Of a stretch of DNA of 64,000 nucleotides, positions 45,988 to 56,785 are shown one piece after another. Source of the DNA: Burkholderia sp. 9120 (GTDB lineage Bacteria > Pseudomonadota > Gammaproteobacteria > Burkholderiales > Burkholderiaceae); assembly GCF_000745015.1 (NCBI RefSeq), contig NZ_JQNA01000001.1, forward strand, positions 1,426,001 to 1,490,000, given 5' to 3'. The notes under the pieces were generated by a model. It did not search any database. It was not told the origin of the DNA and saw only the letters and a list, made by a program, of their open reading frames with translations. Within the stretch, counting starts at the first letter, position 1, and each line of letters opens with the position of its first letter. The position numbers and the translations under genes were made by a program.

Positions 45988-47184
45988 TCAGGCATAACGA
46001 CGTAGTCGCAAAGCGAATTCCTGCAGCGCCTTGATACCGCTCTGCTCAGCGCGATGGCACCAGTCCTGCAACTGAACCAGCAACTGGTCACGCGACGCAT
46101 TCGACCGCTCCCACATGGACGCGAGTTCGTTGCGCATGTCGATGTAGGTCTTGAGCTTCTGGCTGTTTGCGAAGATTTGCGGCAACTGGCGCTTCTGCGG
46201 CTCGTTCAGACCGGCCTCTTCCTTGTGGAACCAGCTACGCGCACCGCGCATGACCTGATACTTCTCGCGCGCGCCGACTTCTTTCAGATGAGCCAATTCC
46301 TGGCGATAGGCACGCTTGAGCGCCTTGCCGTAACGCGCCATCACTTCGTAGCGATTGGCCAGCACGGCTTGCAGCGTGTCCTGATCGAGCACCAGCTTGC
46401 CGGTGGTCAGACGCGGCGTCGGCGCGACCTTCTTCACCTTGGCAAGACGGAACGCCGACATGATGCGGATGTACATCCAGCCGATATCAAACTCGTACCA
46501 CTTGTTCGACAGCTTGGCCGACGTCGCATACGTGTGGTGATTGTTATGCAGCTCTTCACCGCCGATGAGGATGCCCCACGGGAAGATGTTGGTGCTCGCG
46601 TCCGACGAGTTGAAGTTGCGATAGCCCCAGAAGTGCGCAAGGCCATTGACCACGCCAGCGGCCCAGAAGGGAATCCACACCATCTGCACGGCCCAGATCG
46701 TCAGGCCGGCCACGCCGAACAGCGCGATGTTCAGCACCATCATCAGGCTCACGCCGAGGATCGGGTACTTCGTGTAGACGTTGCGTTCCATCCAGTCGTT
46801 CGGCGTGCCGTGGCTGAATTTGCGCATCGTTTCTTCGTTCTTGGCCTCGGTGCGATAAAGCTCCGCGCCTTCGAGCAAGACCTTCCAGATACCGCGCGTT
46901 TGCGGGCTGTGCGGATCTTCTTCAGTCTCGCACTTGGCGTGGTGCTTACGGTGAATCGCGGCCCATTGGCCGGTCAGCATGCCCGTGCTCATCCACAGCC
47001 AGAAACGGAAAAAATGACTGACGACCGGATGCAGCTCCAGCGCGCGGTGCGCCTGGCAGCGATGCAGATAGACCGTCACGCCGATAATCGTGATGTGCGT
47101 CGCGATCAGCGTGTACACCACGAGTTGCCACCACGAGAAGTGCAGCAGACCGTGGGCAAGGAAGTCGAGCAAGGAATTCAACAA
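45988..47184 (-). CDS. desA: Membrane fatty acid desaturase, DesA type
   Basis: 398 residues. Three histidine boxes of di-iron membrane desaturases: HRCQAH (41-46), HRKHH (78-82) and HNNHH (near 212), with four hydrophobic segments between them. The C-terminal 150 residues are a basic helical extension (QKLKTYIDMRNELASMWERS) also present in Pseudomonas DesA. Likely introduces a double bond in phospholipid acyl chains (delta-9), adjusting membrane fluidity. Monocistronic. Confidence 0.88.
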   Translation of the reverse strand: MLNSLLDFLAHGLLHFSWWQLVVYTLIATHITIIGVTVYLHRCQAHRALELHPVVSHFFRFWLWMSTGMLTGQWAAIHRKHHAKCETEEDPHSPQTRGIWKVLLEGAELYRTEAKNEETMRKFSHGTPNDWMERNVYTKYPILGVSLMMVLNIALFGVAGLTIWAVQMVWIPFWAAGVVNGLAHFWGYRNFNSSDASTNIFPWGILIGGEELHNNHHTYATSAKLSNKWYEFDIGWMYIRIMSAFRLAKVKKVAPTPRLTTGKLVLDQDTLQAVLANRYEVMARYGKALKRAYRQELAHLKEVGAREKYQVMRGARSWFHKEEAGLNEPQKRQLPQIFANSQKLKTYIDMRNELASMWERSNASRDQLLVQLQDWCHRAEQSGIKALQEFALRLRRYA

Positions 47185-47336
47185 GGCAATTTACCTGTGG
47201 AACGAGAGACACGAGACACACGCAACATGCGCATGTCAAGAAAGTGAAAGCATACAGCGGGATTGGACGTCATTCTACTTGAACCGTTCCAAGTGTTTGT
47301 AACAAATGGGGATTTTTTGTGCGATATCAATGGGAT

Positions 47337-47373
47337 GGAAAACGCCGACAGGGTTTTTACCGCTGTCGGCGGG
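47337..47373 (-). terminator. Terminator of the mscS-like gene
   Basis: CGCCGACAG / CTGTCGGCG (47343-47351, 47363-47371) followed by TTTTC on the minus strand. Confidence 0.75.
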
Positions 47374-47386
47374 TTCGAAACACCCG

Positions 47387-48742
47387 TCAGAGGGCGCCGT
47401 CCGCCTGATTGGCCGCAGGCGCGGTCATTGTTACCGGTTGCGGCATGGCCGCACTCACATTGCCCACGATCCGCACTTCGCGTTGCGCGAACGGAATCGA
47501 GATGTCGTGTTCGGAGAACAGACGCCAGATATTCCGATTCACGGCGGAACGCACACCCGACGTGCCGGTTGCCGCGTCTTCGATCCAGAAACCCAGCTCG
47601 AGATTGATGCCGTCGGCGCCGAAGCTCGCCAGATACGGCGTGGGCGCGGGCTCCTTGAGCACGCGCGGCACGCCTTCGACCGCTTGCGCGAGCAGGCCCA
47701 TGGCCTGCTCGACGTCCGACGAATAAGCGACCTGCACGGCCACCTTCGAATACCCGCGCGTCAGGAACGACGACTGGTTCTGCACCACGTCGGTGATCAG
47801 TTTTTCGTTCGGGATCAGCGTTTCGATGCCGTCGAGCCCACGCACCACGGTGTAACGCGTGCGGATCTGCGTGACCATGCCTTGCAGGCCGCTCACGTTG
47901 ATCGTGTCGCCGATCCGCAGCGACCGGTCGATCAGGATAATGAAGCCCGACACGTAGTTGCTGGCGATCTTCTGCAGCCCGAACCCGAGCCCGACGCCCA
48001 ACGCGCCGCCGAACACGCCCAGCACGGTGATGTCGATGCCGACCAGCGACAGGCTGATCAGAATCGCCGCCAGCATCAACGCGGCCCGGCCGACGCGCGC
48101 CACCACCACCTTCAGATTGGCGTCGAGCGTGGTCGAGCGGATCAGCCGGTCCTCGAACGTGGAGCCGAGCCACATCGCGACGATCATCGTCACGCAGACC
48201 CACAGCAGGCCCGTGGTGAGCGACAGCAGCGTCATGTGCGCATTGGCCACGCGGAAATGGACGCTGCCCATCCACGAGATCACGTCGTCCTGAATGCCCA
48301 TCACGGTCAGCACCATGCCGACCCAGACAATCAGCGAGACCAGTTTTTCGACCAGAAACAGCCAGGGATGCGTCACGCCGTCGTGGCTGAAAACCCGTCG
48401 CGCGATGAAAAACACGATATAGATCAACCCGATGCCGAACAGCGGCACCAAGGCCAGATCGAGCAGCGCGGTATGCATGAACGGCGCGGTGATCGTGCGC
48501 GCGAGCCACACGAGCGCCGCGCCGATCAGCGGAAAGAAGGCGCGGTTCAGACTTTCCGCGCCGAAGCGCAGCGTCTGGTAACGCGTTTGCCGGCGCAGAT
48601 CGAGCGTTCGCCGCAACAGGCGCGCGAGCAGCCACGCGAGCGCGAGCGTCCCCAGCAGCACGCCGACCTGCCAGAGCATGACGGGCTGGCCAAAGTCGCG
48701 CGCAAGGTCGCCGAACATATGAGAAAAAATACGGTTTTGCAT
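47387..48742 (-). CDS. MscS family mechanosensitive channel
   Basis: 451 residues with about five membrane helices. The pore helix and beta domain are clear: GVFGGALGVGLGFGLQKIAS and NYVSGFIILIDRSLRIGDTI, then a VVRGLDGIETLIPNEKLI segment. It opens under membrane tension to release solutes during osmotic downshock. It has extra N-terminal helices compared with small E. coli MscS. ATG 48742 is the likely start; the longer frame upstream has no RBS and lacks hydrophobic character. Confidence 0.9.
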   Translation of the reverse strand: MQNRIFSHMFGDLARDFGQPVMLWQVGVLLGTLALAWLLARLLRRTLDLRRQTRYQTLRFGAESLNRAFFPLIGAALVWLARTITAPFMHTALLDLALVPLFGIGLIYIVFFIARRVFSHDGVTHPWLFLVEKLVSLIVWVGMVLTVMGIQDDVISWMGSVHFRVANAHMTLLSLTTGLLWVCVTMIVAMWLGSTFEDRLIRSTTLDANLKVVVARVGRAALMLAAILISLSLVGIDITVLGVFGGALGVGLGFGLQKIASNYVSGFIILIDRSLRIGDTINVSGLQGMVTQIRTRYTVVRGLDGIETLIPNEKLITDVVQNQSSFLTRGYSKVAVQVAYSSDVEQAMGLLAQAVEGVPRVLKEPAPTPYLASFGADGINLELGFWIEDAATGTSGVRSAVNRNIWRLFSEHDISIPFAQREVRIVGNVSAAMPQPVTMTAPAANQADGAL

Positions 48743-48821
48743 GATGTCGCCGAAATCGCCGGCGTGCCGCGGGTCAACTACCCAACCCACAGTACGCCGG
48801 CAAAAAAGCCTGTCGTGTTGC

Positions 48822-50081
48822 TTAGCTCTGGCGTTCCAGCACGGCGGCGAAGAAGCCGTCGGTTGCATGGCGGTGCGGCCACAGCGACAGGTAGTCGCCC
48901 ATTTCCAGTTCGATACGCTGCTCGGCCAGCACGTCGCGTGCGGGCACCAGTACGAAGTCCTGATGGTCGGCGAGGAACTGCTGCACGACCGCTTCGTTTT
49001 CCGCTTCCAGAATCGAGCAGGTCGCGTAGACGAGGCGGCCGCCCTTCTTCACCAGACGCGAGGCGCTCGCCAGAATCGACAATTGCTTCGGCGCCAGTTC
49101 GGCGACCGATTCCGGCGACTGGCGCCACTTCAGGTCCGGGTTACGGCGCAGCGTACCCAGCCCGCTGCACGGCGCGTCGACGAGCACGCGGTCGATCTTG
49201 CCGGCCAGACGCTTGATCTTGGCGTCGTGTTCGCTATCGATCAGCACCGGATTCACGTTCGATAACCCGCTGCGCGCGAGGCGCGGCTTGAGCTTGGCGA
49301 GACGACGCTCCGAGATGTCGAAGGCGTACAAACGGCCGGTGGAGCGCATCGCCGCGCCCAGCGCCAGCGTCTTGCCGCCCGCGCCCGCGCAGAAGTCGAC
49401 GATCATCTCGCCGCGCTTGGGCGCGACCAGCGAGCACAGCAACTGGCTGCCTTCGTCCTGCACTTCGACCCAGCCGTGCTGGAACGCGTCGAGCTTGGTG
49501 AGCGGCGGCTTGCCGACCACCCGCACGCCGAACGGCGCGAACGGCGTTTCACCGCCCTCGATACCGGCCTTCGACAGCGCGTTCAGCACGTCTTCGCGGC
49601 TCGCCTTGATCGGGTTCGCGCGCAGATCCAGCGGCGCCGGGTAGTTCAGCGCGGCGGCCAGTTGCGCCAGTTCGGCGGGCTCGAAACGCTTGGCCAGCGC
49701 CTGATAGATCCAGTCGGGCAGGTTCAGGCGAATGCGCAGCGGCAAGCTCTGCGGGTCGATCTTCGACACGTGTTCGAGCCAGCTCAACTCCTGCTCCGTC
49801 ACGAACGGCTTGAGCGCGTTACGCCCCGCCGTCTGCATCAGGCCGAGCAGCGCCATACGTCGGGCCGGGCTGCCGGCGCCGCTTTCGGCCAGATGGGCGA
49901 ATTCCATCCGGCGGCGCAGCACCGCGAACACCGCTTCCGCGATCACGCCGCGCTCGCCGTGCCCGAGCTTCGGATGGGCGCGGAAAAAGCGGCTGGTCGT
50001 GGCATCGGCCGGGCCGGTGAGTTTCAGGACTTCAGCCAGCAAAGTCTCAGTTTGTCCAATCAAAAAACCATGTAATCTCAT
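48822..50081 (-). CDS. rsmB: 16S rRNA (cytosine-C5) methyltransferase RsmB-like
   Basis: 419 residues of the Fmu/Sun family. A helical NusB-like N-terminal part is followed by an RNA-recognition-like segment and a SAM-dependent methyltransferase domain: VDFCAGAGGKTLALG (SAM loop), DAPCSGLGTLRRNPDLKW and YATCSILEAENE, the last two holding the two catalytic cysteines. Likely methylates C967 of 16S rRNA, though other Fmu targets exist. ATG 50081 overlaps the purN stop (ATGA) and has GGAGAGGG upstream. Confidence 0.88.
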   Translation of the reverse strand: MRLHGFLIGQTETLLAEVLKLTGPADATTSRFFRAHPKLGHGERGVIAEAVFAVLRRRMEFAHLAESGAGSPARRMALLGLMQTAGRNALKPFVTEQELSWLEHVSKIDPQSLPLRIRLNLPDWIYQALAKRFEPAELAQLAAALNYPAPLDLRANPIKASREDVLNALSKAGIEGGETPFAPFGVRVVGKPPLTKLDAFQHGWVEVQDEGSQLLCSLVAPKRGEMIVDFCAGAGGKTLALGAAMRSTGRLYAFDISERRLAKLKPRLARSGLSNVNPVLIDSEHDAKIKRLAGKIDRVLVDAPCSGLGTLRRNPDLKWRQSPESVAELAPKQLSILASASRLVKKGGRLVYATCSILEAENEAVVQQFLADHQDFVLVPARDVLAEQRIELEMGDYLSLWPHRHATDGFFAAVLERQS

Positions 50082-50731
50082 GCGCCCTCTCCGGCGGTGT
50101 GACCGGCAAAGAGCCATTGCGGCTCTGACGGCGTAAGCGTGACGCGCAGGCCATCTAGAGCAAGACGCCCTTCGACGAACCAGCGCACCGCGCGTGGATA
50201 AATAATGTGTTCGATCGCCAGCACGCGTTCGGCGAGCATGGCGGGGGTATCGCCGTTTTCCACGGGAACCGCCGCCTGCGCGACGATCGGCCCGTGATCC
50301 AGTTGCGACGTAACAAAATGCACCGACGCGCCGTGTAGCCGTACGCCCGCATCCAGTGCCTGTTGATGGGTTTTCAGGCCCGGAAAGCTCGGCAGCAGCG
50401 ACGGGTGCACGTTCAGCATGCGCCCGGCGTAACGGTCGACGAAACCGGCCGTCAGCACGCGCATGAAGCCGGCGAGCACCACGAGATCGGGCGCGAAGCC
50501 GTCGATCTGCTGGGCCAGCGCCGCGTCGAAGCGGTCGCGGTCGGGATACTGGCGGTGGTCGACCACCGCCGTGGCAATACCGTGCGACGCCGCGAACGCA
50601 AGGCCCGCGGCGTCAGGACGGTTGGCAATCACGGCGGCGACTTGCGCCGGCCAAACCTCGTCCGAGCAGGCTCGAACGATGGCTTCCATGTTGCTTCCCC
50701 GCCCCGAAATCAGGATGACGAGTTTTTTCAT
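50078..50731 (-). CDS. purN: Phosphoribosylglycinamide formyltransferase
   Basis: 217 residues. Transfers formyl from 10-formyltetrahydrofolate to GAR in purine synthesis. Phosphate loop ISGRGSNMEA (8-17), catalytic Asn/His in NVHPSLLPSFPG (near 107-109) and Asp in SQLDHGPI (near 145). Overlaps rsmB by 4 bases. Confidence 0.96.
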   Translation of the reverse strand: MKKLVILISGRGSNMEAIVRACSDEVWPAQVAAVIANRPDAAGLAFAASHGIATAVVDHRQYPDRDRFDAALAQQIDGFAPDLVVLAGFMRVLTAGFVDRYAGRMLNVHPSLLPSFPGLKTHQQALDAGVRLHGASVHFVTSQLDHGPIVAQAAVPVENGDTPAMLAERVLAIEHIIYPRAVRWFVEGRLALDGLRVTLTPSEPQWLFAGHTAGEGA

Positions 50732-50848
50732 CCGCGGATTTTATCATTCGGGGGACCCTGAAACCGCGACGCGCCGCCGTCTCACGCGCCGAGCGTTTAT
50801 AATCGTTTGTTTTGCGGCACCCCGCCCGCCCTATTCCAACGCGCTATC

Positions 50849-51844
50849 GTGAGAGTCTTCCGCGGTCTTCCCAATGCTGAAAGCCGTGCGCCCTGCGCAC
50901 TGACCATCGGCAACTTCGACGGTGTCCACCGCGGCCATCAGGCTCTGCTCGCGCACGTGCGCGCAGCGGCCGACGCGCGCGGCCTGCCCGTCTGCGTGAT
51001 GACCTTCGAGCCGCACCCGCGCGAGTTCTTCAATCCCGCCGGCGCGCCGCCGCGTATCGCCATGCTGCGCGACAAGCTCGAGGCGCTGCGCACCAACGGC
51101 GTCGATCGCGTGGTGGTCGAGCATTTCAACCACACGTTCGCAAGCCAGTCGCCGGATACGTTCGTCGAACGGATCATCGTCAACGGCCTGCACGCGCGTT
51201 GGGTCATGATCGGCGACGACTTCCGCTACGGCGCCAAACGCGCGGGCGATTTCGCGTCGCTCAAGGCCGCGGGCCAGCAATACGGTTTCGAAGTCGAGCA
51301 GATGGCTACCGTCGCCGATCCGTCCGGCGCGCGCATTTCCAGCTCGGGCGTACGCGCCGCGCTGGTGGCGGGCGACCTCGATTCGGCACGGGCCGCGCTG
51401 GGCCGCGATTATCTGATCAGCGGCCACGTCGTGCACGGCATGAAGCTCGGCCGCGATCTCGGTTTCCCCACGTTGAATCTGCCGATCGCTCACAAGCGGC
51501 CGGCGCTCGCGGGCATTTTCGTGGTGCGCGTGCACGGCGTGGCGGACGAGCCGCTGCCGGGCGTCGCGAGCCTCGGGCTGCGCCCCACCGTCGACGATTC
51601 CGGCCGCGTGCTGCTCGAAGTGCATCTGCTCGACTGGCACGGCGACGCGTATGGCAAACTCGTGCGCGTCGAATTCCTGAAGAAGCTGCGTGACGAGGAA
51701 AAGTACGTCGACCTCGAAACGCTGACCGCCGCGATCGCGCGCGACGTCGCCAACGCCCGCGCCTGGTTCGCGGCTGTCGGCGCCGGCACGCCGGGCAGTC
51801 GGTCCACCGGCTTCGCCACCTCGGCCACCGACCGAATTAGATAG
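50849..51844 (+). CDS. ribF: Bifunctional riboflavin kinase / FAD synthetase
   Basis: 331 residues from GTG 50849. The adenylyltransferase domain has GNFDGVHRGHQ (about 21-31, the HxxH of nucleotidyl transferases), and the kinase domain has HGMKLGRDLGFPTLNL (about 195-210). GTG fits the family start MRVFRGLP; an ATG upstream (50807) would add an unrelated stretch. Makes FMN and FAD. Next to ileS and lspA as in many Proteobacteria. Confidence 0.94.
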   Translation: MRVFRGLPNAESRAPCALTIGNFDGVHRGHQALLAHVRAAADARGLPVCVMTFEPHPREFFNPAGAPPRIAMLRDKLEALRTNGVDRVVVEHFNHTFASQSPDTFVERIIVNGLHARWVMIGDDFRYGAKRAGDFASLKAAGQQYGFEVEQMATVADPSGARISSSGVRAALVAGDLDSARAALGRDYLISGHVVHGMKLGRDLGFPTLNLPIAHKRPALAGIFVVRVHGVADEPLPGVASLGLRPTVDDSGRVLLEVHLLDWHGDAYGKLVRVEFLKKLRDEEKYVDLETLTAAIARDVANARAWFAAVGAGTPGSRSTGFATSATDRIR

Positions 51845-52012
51845 CCGCCGTGGTCCATGCGCGCATGCCGTACGCCGCCTGGACCCTCGCCGCGCGCATC
51901 GAAGGGCGTCCGTGGATCACGCGACATGCCTGCCGGGCGCGCCCCACGCCCACGCGCAGCGTGCGCATTCCGCGCCCCGCTGTGCACAGAACGAATTCAC
52001 CGCGACGACATC

Positions 52013-54850
52013 ATGAGCAACAAGAAAGCCGATTCGAAACCGCAGTCACGCTATCCCGTGAACCTGCTCGACACGCCGTTCCCGATGCGCGGCGACCTGC
52101 CCAAGCGCGAGCCGCAATGGGTCAAGGAATGGCAGGAAGGCAAGATCTACGAAAAGATCCGCGCCGCCAGCAAGGGCCGCAAGAAGTTCATCCTGCACGA
52201 CGGGCCGCCGTATGCGAACGGCGACATCCACCTCGGTCACGCGGTGAACAAGATCCTGAAGGACATGATCGTCAAGGCGCGCAATCTGGCGGGCTTCGAC
52301 GCGGTCTACGTGCCGGGCTGGGACTGCCACGGCATGCCGATCGAAATCCAGATCGAAAAGCAGTTCGGCAAATCGCTGCCGGCCGCGGAAGTGATGCAGA
52401 AGGCGCGCGCCTACGCGACCGAACAGATCGAGAAGCAGAAGGTCGGCTTCCGTCGTCTGGGCGTGCTCGGCGACTGGGACAATCCGTACAAGACCATGAA
52501 CTTCACGAACGAAGCCGGCGAAATCCGCGCGCTCGCGAAGATCCTGGAAAAAGGCTACGTGTTCCGCGGTCTGAAGCCGGTCAACTGGTGTTTCGACTGC
52601 GGCTCGGCGCTGGCTGAAGCGGAAGTCGAATACGCGGACAAGAACGATCCGACCATCGACGTGCTGTTCAGCTTCGCCGAACCGGAAAAGACCGCGCACG
52701 CGTTCGGCCTGAACGCACTGCCGCGCGAAGAAGGCGGCATCGTGATCTGGACCACCACGCCGTGGACCATCCCCGCCAACCAGGCGCTGAACCTGCATCC
52801 GGAAATCGTCTACGCGCTGGTGGATACGCCGCGCGGTCTGCTGATCCTCGCGGAAGAGCGCGTTGAAGCGTGCCTGAAGCAATACGGCCTGGAAGGCACG
52901 ATCGTCGCCACCGCGCCGGGCGCGAAGCTCGTCAACCTGCGCTTCAATCACCCGCTCGCGGCCGCGCATCCGGCTTACAAGCGCACCGCGCCGGTCTATC
53001 TCGGCGACTACGTGACGACCGAAACCGGTACGGGTGTCGTGCACTCGTCGCCGGCCTACGGCGTGGAAGACTTCGTGTCGTGCAAGGCGCACGGCATGGC
53101 CGATTCCGACATCATCAGCCCGGTGATGGGCGACGGCCGTTACATCGAATCGCTCGCGCTGTTCGGCGGCCTGTCGATCTGGGCGGCGAATCCGCAGATC
53201 GTCGAGGCGCTGCAAACGGCCGGCTCGCTGATGCGCACCGAGCGCTACACGCACAGCTACATGCACTGCTGGCGCCACAAGACGCCGATCATCTACCGCG
53301 CGACCTCGCAATGGTTCGCCGGCATGGACGTGAAGCCGAACGACAGCGACAGAACGCTGCGTGAGACCGCGCTGGAAGGCATCGAAAACACCGCGTTCTA
53401 TCCGGCGTGGGGCAAGCAGCGTCTGTTCAGCATGATCGCCAACCGCCCGGACTGGACGCTGTCGCGTCAACGCCAATGGGGCGTGCCGATGGCGTTCTTC
53501 GTGCACAAGGAAACCGGCGAGCTGCATCCGCGCACGGTGGAACTGCTCGAAGAAGTCGCGCAACGCGTTGAGAAGGCCGGGATCGAAGCGTGGCAAACGC
53601 TCGACCCGCGCGAACTGCTCGGCGACGAAGCCAACCTGTACGAAAAGAACCGCGACACGCTGGACGTCTGGTTCGATTCGGGCACCACGCACTGGCATGT
53701 GCTGCGCGGCTCGCATAAAGACGAACTGCAATTTCCGGCCGATCTGTATCTGGAAGGCTCGGATCAACACCGCGGCTGGTTCCACTCGTCGCTGCTGACC
53801 GCCTCGATGCTCGACGGCCGTCCGCCGTACAACGCGCTGCTGACCCACGGCTTCACCGTCGACGGCGAAGGCCGCAAGATGAGCAAGTCGCTCGGCAACG
53901 GGATCGACCCGCATGAAGTGGCGAACCGTCTGGGCGCGGAAATCATCCGCTTGTGGATCGCGTCGACCGATTACTCGGGCGAACTGGCGATCTCGGAAGA
54001 AATCCTGAAGCGCGTCACGGAAAGCTATCGCCGGATCCGCAACACGCTGCGCTTCCTGCTCGCGAACCTGTCGGACTTCGACTTCGCGCAGCACGCGCGT
54101 CCAGTTGAAGACTGGCTCGAGATCGATCGCTACGCGGTCGCGCTGTCGGCGAACCTGCAGAACGACATCCTCACGCACTACGACAAGTACGAGTTTCATC
54201 CGGTGGTCGCCAAGCTGCAGACGTTCTGCTCGGAAGACCTCGGCGGCTTCTACCTCGACGTGCTGAAGGACCGCCTGTACACCACGGCGGCGGATTCGGT
54301 CGCGCGCCGTTCGGCACAGACCGCGCTGTATCACATCGCGCACGGTCTGCTGCGTCTGATGGCGCCGTTCATGTCCTTCACCGCCGAAGAAGCGTGGAAG
54401 GTGTTCCAGCCGAATAGCGAAACCATCTTCACCGAGACGTATCACGCGTTCCCGGCCGTGCCGCAAGCGGGCGAACTGCTCGACAAGTGGACGCTGCTGC
54501 GCGCGGCGCGCGGCGACGTGACGAAGGCGCTGGAAGAAGCGCGCGGCGCGAACCTGATCGGTTCGTCGCTGCAGGCGGAAGTCGAAATCCGCGCGAGCGG
54601 CGCGCGTTACGACGTGCTCGCGAGCCTCGGCGAAGACCTGAAGTTCGTGCTGATCACGTCGGCGGCGAATGTCGTGAAGGTCGCGAGCGAAGCGGAAGAA
54701 GGCGTCGAAGTGATCGCGTCGAAGTATCTGAAATGCGAGCGCTGCTGGCACTACCGCGAAGACGTCGGCGCGCACGCCGATCACCCCACGCTGTGCGGCC
54801 GCTGCTTCAGCAATCTGTTCGGCGACGGTGAATCGAGGAGCGCGGCATAA
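52013..54850 (+). CDS. ileS: Isoleucyl-tRNA synthetase
   Basis: 945 residues, class I. HIGH-type motif HLGH in [13 protein letters not shown] (about 59-71), KMSKS at [10 protein letters not shown] (near 621), an editing domain with [11 protein letters not shown], and a C-terminal zinc site [10 protein letters not shown]...CGRCF. It is the bacterial, mupirocin-sensitive-type layout. ATG 52013 begins the family-typical MSNKKADSK start; upstream in-frame sequence has no RBS. lspA overlaps its stop. Confidence 0.97.
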   Translation: MSNKKADSKPQSRYPVNLLDTPFPMRGDLPKREPQWVKEWQEGKIYEKIRAASKGRKKFILHDGPPYANGDIHLGHAVNKILKDMIVKARNLAGFDAVYVPGWDCHGMPIEIQIEKQFGKSLPAAEVMQKARAYATEQIEKQKVGFRRLGVLGDWDNPYKTMNFTNEAGEIRALAKILEKGYVFRGLKPVNWCFDCGSALAEAEVEYADKNDPTIDVLFSFAEPEKTAHAFGLNALPREEGGIVIWTTTPWTIPANQALNLHPEIVYALVDTPRGLLILAEERVEACLKQYGLEGTIVATAPGAKLVNLRFNHPLAAAHPAYKRTAPVYLGDYVTTETGTGVVHSSPAYGVEDFVSCKAHGMADSDIISPVMGDGRYIESLALFGGLSIWAANPQIVEALQTAGSLMRTERYTHSYMHCWRHKTPIIYRATSQWFAGMDVKPNDSDRTLRETALEGIENTAFYPAWGKQRLFSMIANRPDWTLSRQRQWGVPMAFFVHKETGELHPRTVELLEEVAQRVEKAGIEAWQTLDPRELLGDEANLYEKNRDTLDVWFDSGTTHWHVLRGSHKDELQFPADLYLEGSDQHRGWFHSSLLTASMLDGRPPYNALLTHGFTVDGEGRKMSKSLGNGIDPHEVANRLGAEIIRLWIASTDYSGELAISEEILKRVTESYRRIRNTLRFLLANLSDFDFAQHARPVEDWLEIDRYAVALSANLQNDILTHYDKYEFHPVVAKLQTFCSEDLGGFYLDVLKDRLYTTAADSVARRSAQTALYHIAHGLLRLMAPFMSFTAEEAWKVFQPNSETIFTETYHAFPAVPQAGELLDKWTLLRAARGDVTKALEEARGANLIGSSLQAEVEIRASGARYDVLASLGEDLKFVLITSAANVVKVASEAEEGVEVIASKYLKCERCWHYREDVGAHADHPTLCGRCFSNLFGDGESRSAA

Positions 54851-55359
54851 TGGCACGAACCCTGTCCAAAGCATCGAGCGGCCATAGTTCGCTGGCGCCC
54901 TGGCTGGGCGTCGCGCTGATCGTGATTCTGTTCGATCAGTTGACGAAGATCGCGATCCAAAAGGTGTTCGCGTACGGTGTCCCGCATGAGATCACGCCGT
55001 TTTTCAACCTGATCCTCGTGTACAACCGCGGCGCGGCGTTCAGCTTCCTCGCCATGGCCGGCGGCTGGCAGCGTTGGGCCTTCACCGCGCTCGGCGTGAT
55101 CGCGGCGCTCGTGATCTGCTATCTGCTCAAGCGCCACGGCGGGCAGAAAATGTTCTGCACGGCGCTCTCGCTGATTCTCGGCGGCGCGCTCGGCAATGTG
55201 ATCGACCGGCTCGCGTACGGTCACGTGATCGACTTCCTCGATTTTCACGTGCGCACGTGGCACTGGCCGGCGTTCAATCTCGCCGACAGCGCGATTACCG
55301 TCGGCGCGATCCTGCTGGTGCTCGACGAGTTGCGGCGCGTCCGCGGCGCGTCACGCTAA
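54850..55359 (+). CDS. lspA: Lipoprotein signal peptidase
   Basis: 169 residues, four membrane helices. Catalytic aspartates are in [10 protein letters not shown] (near 119) and [11 protein letters not shown] (near 145). Cleaves the signal peptide of diacylglyceryl-prolipoproteins. Its ATG overlaps the ileS stop (TAATG), so translationally coupled. Confidence 0.97.
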   Translation: MARTLSKASSGHSSLAPWLGVALIVILFDQLTKIAIQKVFAYGVPHEITPFFNLILVYNRGAAFSFLAMAGGWQRWAFTALGVIAALVICYLLKRHGGQKMFCTALSLILGGALGNVIDRLAYGHVIDFLDFHVRTWHWPAFNLADSAITVGAILLVLDELRRVRGASR

Positions 55360-55484
55360 CGCCGCAGACGCCGGCGCCCGGGTTCGTCTGAATCCGCGCG
55401 CCGGGGTCCGGTTCGAAAGACGCGGCGGCCCGGGGTGCAACGCCCCACCGCGCCGCCCGCCACCACGCTTTGTCGGAGGCTTCG

Positions 55485-56699
55485 TTGGCAACCGCAGAAC
55501 TCGCAGGAAAACACCTCGTCCTCGGCATGACGGGCGGCATCGCCTGCTACAAGATCGCCGAACTCACGCGTCTGCTGACCAAGGCCGGCGCGACCGTGCA
55601 GGTCGTCATGACCGAAGCGGCCACGCAGTTCATCACTCCCGTCACCATGCAGGCGCTCTCGGGCCGTCCGGTCTACACGAGCCAGTGGGATGCGCGCATG
55701 GCGAACAACATGGCGCACATCGATCTGTCGCGTGAAGCGGATGCGATCGTGATCGCGCCCGCCTCCACCGACTTCCTCGCCAAGCTCGCCCACGGCATGG
55801 CCGACGACCTGCTGTCCACGCTGTGCGTGGCGCGCGACTGTCCGCTGCTGGTCGTGCCGGCCATGAACCGGCAGATGTGGCAGAACCCGGCCACGCAGCG
55901 CAACGTCACGCAACTGCGCGAGGACGGCGTTCAGGTGCTCGGCCCCGACTCCGGCCCGCAGGCTTGCGGCGAAATCGGCGACGGGCGCATGCTCGAAGCG
56001 GCCGCCACGTATGAGGCGATCGCGTCGTTTTTCTCGCCCAAGATTCTGGCCGGCCGGCGCGTGTTGCTGACCGCCGGACCGACCTTCGAACCGCTCGATC
56101 CGGTGCGCGGCATCACCAACCGGTCGAGCGGCAAGATGGGTTTCGCGCTGGCGCGCGCCGCGCAACAGGCCGGCGCCGAGGTGCATCTGGTGGCCGGCCC
56201 GGTTGCGCTGGAAACGCCGTGGGGCGTGTTCCGCGAAGACGTGCAGACCGCGCAGCAAATGCACGATGCGGTGATGCGCTCGGTCGCGAATGCCGACATC
56301 TTTATCGGCGTGGCCGCCGTGGCCGACTGGCGCGCCGATCACGCCAGCGAGCACAAGATCAAGAAGACCGCCGAGCGCACGCTACCCACCTTCACGTTCG
56401 TCGAGAATCCGGACATTCTGGCCACGGTCGCGCAACTGCCGCATCCGCCGTTCGCGGTCGGCTTCGCGGCGGAGAGCGGCGATCTCGAAGTGCATGGCGA
56501 AGAAAAGCGCGCACGCAAGAAGGTGCCGCTGCTGATCGGCAATCTCGGGCCGCTGACTTTCGGCCTCGACGACAACGAAGTGATCCTGTTCGAAGCCAGC
56601 GGCGCCACGAAGCTGCCGCGCGCCGACAAGCAGACGCTCGCGCGCACGCTGATCGCGGAGATCGCGAAGCGCTTGCCCGATTCAAGTCTGATTCGCTGA
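55485..56699 (+). CDS. coaBC: Phosphopantothenoylcysteine decarboxylase/synthetase
   Basis: 404 residues from TTG 55485, which has GGAGG five bases upstream. CoaC half: GMTGGIACYKIAEL (FMN binding), a conserved His in NNMAHIDL, and PAMNRQMW. CoaB half from about residue 185: TAGPTFEPLDPVRGITNRSS for CTP binding and a HKIKKT segment. Catalyses two steps of coenzyme A synthesis. A TTG five codons earlier is possible. Confidence 0.93.
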   Translation: MATAELAGKHLVLGMTGGIACYKIAELTRLLTKAGATVQVVMTEAATQFITPVTMQALSGRPVYTSQWDARMANNMAHIDLSREADAIVIAPASTDFLAKLAHGMADDLLSTLCVARDCPLLVVPAMNRQMWQNPATQRNVTQLREDGVQVLGPDSGPQACGEIGDGRMLEAAATYEAIASFFSPKILAGRRVLLTAGPTFEPLDPVRGITNRSSGKMGFALARAAQQAGAEVHLVAGPVALETPWGVFREDVQTAQQMHDAVMRSVANADIFIGVAAVADWRADHASEHKIKKTAERTLPTFTFVENPDILATVAQLPHPPFAVGFAAESGDLEVHGEEKRARKKVPLLIGNLGPLTFGLDDNEVILFEASGATKLPRADKQTLARTLIAEIAKRLPDSSLIR

Positions 56700-56711
56700 A
56701 CGCCGCTCGCG

Positions 56712-56748
56712 TTTGACCTCACGGCAAGTTCGCCGTCACGAGGTCAAA
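56712..56748. terminator. Hairpin after coaBC
   Basis: TTTGACCTC-ACGGC / GCCGT-CAC-GAGGTCAAA, an imperfect 14-bp stem without a T run. Possible bidirectional terminator or mRNA stabiliser. Confidence 0.45.
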
Positions 56749-56785
56749 ACGCGCAGCGACGTGACTCATCTGGAGCCGTGCCGAC

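Noticed and set aside
52046..54874. A 942-codon minus-strand frame opposite ileS
   Set aside because: Long because of third-position GC bias; the plus strand encodes an unmistakable IleS.
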